Assembly: GCA_021786915.1 (NCBI GenBank)
Contig: JAJYMP010000571.1
Span: 1-34,461 of the forward strand
Length of the DNA: 34,461 bases
Direction: 5' to 3'
DNA from: Chloroflexota bacterium
Lineage (GTDB): Bacteria > Chloroflexota > Limnocylindria > Limnocylindrales > CSP1-4
Shown: piece by piece, positions 32,783 through 34,461 of the stretch
Numbering within the stretch: position 1 is the stretch's first letter
How the letters are laid out: each line of letters begins with the position of its first letter
Program-made: the position numbers and the translations under genes
Notes under the pieces: model-generated
Database searches by the model: none
The model's input: only the letters and a program-made list of their open reading frames with translations
Told to the model about the DNA's origin: nothing

Positions 32783-34180
32783 TTACGAGCGGAGCCGCGC
32801 CATCTCCTGTCGCATATCCGCAGCCCGTATCGCCTCTGCCAAATCTGTGAGTGAGATGTCGCCGAGCAACGGGCGCTCCCGAGGTGCCAGGGATTGCTCC
32901 TCAAGGAACGCCTCCGCGTTGACCCCGCCCGGGATAGAGTGCGTGCTCGACCAATCTGGGTTCCCGCGAACCAGTTCCAACGCCAGCGCCCTGTAGGCGG
33001 CTCTCTCCGACGGAAAGCGCGCGGCGCCGGACCGACAAGCGGAGAGAGCGATCCCGCGGATCCACTCGATGAGCTCCCCGTAGCGCTCGGTCGACGTCGC
33101 ACGGTCCTCGCCGTTGAGACGGATCGCCAAGAACCGCAGATCCATCCTCGCCTTCCAGTTTCGCCCCAACCGCAGTGTCCCAAACGAATGGGACAGCAGC
33201 CGCGCGATCAAGTCTTCGTCCGATGCGAGCAACCGCTCGATCTCGCCTCTTGCGAAGGAAAGCATCATCGGGTGTGGGGCATCCCGGACCCCCAGCTCCA
33301 CAAGGCGTTGCTCAATGAGGTGTGGAAAGACCTTCGAGGCGACCTTGTAGTGGTCGATATGGGCGTGAGCGCCAAACAGGGGTTGCCAAGCCTCGTCGCC
33401 GTGCGAGATCGCGCTCCGTGCGCCGTAGAAGTCGCGCACCCAACCATCGAAGTCGCGGGTGCCGAAGGCGCGGTCGATGGCCTGCTGCAATCCGGCCACC
33501 TTCTCGGATGGGCGGATGAGTGCCTCGAACGCTGTGGCCAACGTCAGGATGGAGAACTCGAGGGGCTGGTAGGGATCGTCGTGGTGGGCTTGATTGAACC
33601 ACCACAATGCACGCCAGAGGCGGCGTGCGGCCTTTGCTCTTGCAGGCACTACGCGGGCAAGTTGGTCGAGAAGGTCACGATCCAGGGCGCCACGCGGAAT
33701 GCTGACTGGGGTGACCTGGGGCCATGCACGTTGCTGATGGTTCTTGATCCCCATCACATTCATATAGCGGCTTCTGACCGTCAGGTACCGCCCCCTTCCT
33801 TCTCGGAAGCCGTAACGCTCGATGTGGAGATGCGTGCTGTTCGGACCATGGCCGAGCCGATTGGAAAGCAGGGCAACGTAGCGAAATGCCTCGATGCTCC
33901 GCCCTATCAGCTCGGCTTCCGAGGCTCCGGGCTCGAAAGGAAGCGCACTGTTGTCCGCGGAGGCAACGATGCTCTGGTTTGCGATGCTGCCGCCGTTTGG
34001 TAGTCGGTGGTATCTGGCCATCCCTGCCGCGACCCGGCGCACGGCAGGACGGGGGAACATCGTTGGCGCCAGCGTGTCGAACGGTCCCACGACCACGGAG
34101 CCAATCGAGATCACCTCGGTGAGGGCGACGAGCGGGATGAGATCGAGCCGGTGGGTGGTGGCTTTGCCCCTCACGCTCAT
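32783..34180 (-). CDS. HEPN-like domain protein coupled to hsdR
   Basis: A 465-aa protein; ATG 34180 overlaps the hsdR stop (ATGA), so I prefer it to the ATG 12 nt earlier. Near residues 208-261 it has [15 protein letters not shown] and then [18 protein letters not shown], with R255-x4-H260, the RxxxxH signature of HEPN ribonuclease/nucleotide-binding domains of the Apea type. The N-terminal 200 residues and C-terminal part are unrecognised. HEPN proteins are frequent in toxin and defence loci; translational coupling to a type I restriction subunit puts this one in a defence island. Confidence 0.75.
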   Translation of the reverse strand: MSVRGKATTHRLDLIPLVALTEVISIGSVVVGPFDTLAPTMFPRPAVRRVAAGMARYHRLPNGGSIANQSIVASADNSALPFEPGASEAELIGRSIEAFRYVALLSNRLGHGPNSTHLHIERYGFREGRGRYLTVRSRYMNVMGIKNHQQRAWPQVTPVSIPRGALDRDLLDQLARVVPARAKAARRLWRALWWFNQAHHDDPYQPLEFSILTLATAFEALIRPSEKVAGLQQAIDRAFGTRDFDGWVRDFYGARSAISHGDEAWQPLFGAHAHIDHYKVASKVFPHLIEQRLVELGVRDAPHPMMLSFARGEIERLLASDEDLIARLLSHSFGTLRLGRNWKARMDLRFLAIRLNGEDRATSTERYGELIEWIRGIALSACRSGAARFPSERAAYRALALELVRGNPDWSSTHSIPGGVNAEAFLEEQSLAPRERPLLGDISLTDLAEAIRAADMRQEMARLRS

Positions 34181-34461
34181 GCCACGGCCCACAGCTCCGA
34201 CAGCACCTCGGCCTGCTCGAGCACGAGCTGCGTGGCCCGCTCCTGTTTGTCCGGCGGGTAGCCGTGCTTGCGGAGGATCCGCTTCACGAGGACGCGGAGC
34301 TGGGCGCGGACGTTCTCGCGGACGGTCCAGTCGATCGTGACGTTGGCCCGGACCTGCTCGGTCAGCTCGCGGGCGATCGCAAGAAGCTCCGGCTCACCCA
34401 GCACCGCGACCGCGCTGTCGTTCGTCTCAAGTGCGTCGTAGAAGGCGAGCTCGTCGTCGGT
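34177..34461 (-). CDS. hsdR: Type I restriction enzyme R subunit (HsdR), C-terminal part, runs off the window
   Basis: Ninety-four codons read [20 protein letters not shown], then the block [41 protein letters not shown] and [21 protein letters not shown] to the stop. This is the conserved C-terminal domain of HsdR/EcoEI-like R subunits, which follows the translocase and binds the methylase core. The 5' part, and presumably hsdM and hsdS, lie to the right. HsdR is the ATP-driven translocase/nuclease of type I restriction. The gene enters at the window edge, so no start is given. Confidence 0.92.
   Translation of the reverse strand, partial: TDDELAFYDALETNDSAVAVLGEPELLAIARELTEQVRANVTIDWTVRENVRAQLRVLVKRILRKHGYPPDKQERATQLVLEQAEVLSELWAVA

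Noticed and set aside
32894..34003. 369-codon plus-strand frame opposite the HEPN-like gene
   Set aside because: Shadow; the minus-strand gene is coupled to hsdR and carries the HEPN-like motif.

Overview
A 34.5-kb piece of a high-G+C bacterial chromosome. The codon bias towards C/G, frequent GTG and TTG starts, several start codons that look leaderless, a CGNR-type zinc-finger protein and a small basic helical protein of actinobacterial type suggest Actinomycetota or a high-G+C Chloroflexota relative. This is inference; there is no rRNA or marker gene to settle it.

Layout. (1) 1-4.8 kb is ordinary chromosome: a membrane-anchored or secreted protein with a Pro-Thr linker, a GH15 glucoamylase-type enzyme, and a small two-helix membrane protein ending in a zinc ribbon. 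(2) 4965-13932 is an integrated mobile element of about 8.9 kb. It sits in a tRNA-Thr(CGT) gene and is bounded by a perfect 61-bp direct repeat. Inside are a CGNR-like protein, an excisionase-type HTH protein, a possible replication protein, an iteron-like repeat cluster, a tyrosine integrase, a lipoprotein, and a cargo of two small proteins, a GHKL (MutL/MORC-like) ATPase and a DNA methyltransferase. The cargo resembles a restriction or defence module. (3) A second tyrosine recombinase abuts the 5' side of the same tRNA gene, followed by about 720 bp without a convincing gene and an unrecognised 359-aa protein.

(4) 16.9-25.0 kb holds the most unusual cluster. A promoter and a structured leader containing a terminator-like hairpin precede a tightly packed plus-strand operon: radical SAM protein, spore-photoproduct-lyase-like radical SAM protein, dihydroorotate-dehydrogenase-like flavoprotein with two 4Fe-4S motifs, and a polytopic membrane protein. 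Facing it on the minus strand are a TrmB-like regulator, a HAD phosphatase and a dGTPase. I do not recognise the combination; it could make or modify a nucleotide-like or peptide product, but no substrate can be read from sequence.

(5) 25.2-29.3 kb: a BpsA-like aminopropyltransferase/methyltransferase-fold protein coupled to a small protein ('LWG' domain), then an overlapping Xre regulator - ImmA/IrrE metallopeptidase - PIN-domain operon, then a divergent second 'LWG' protein. The two LWG proteins share an N-terminal motif and bracket the Xre/ImmA/PIN cassette, so this may be a single accessory module. (6) 29.5-34.5 kb: a small basic protein, a frameshifted CGNR remnant, a one-helix membrane protein, an IS256-family insertion sequence, and the 3' end of a type I restriction subunit gene (hsdR) with a HEPN-like gene coupled to it.
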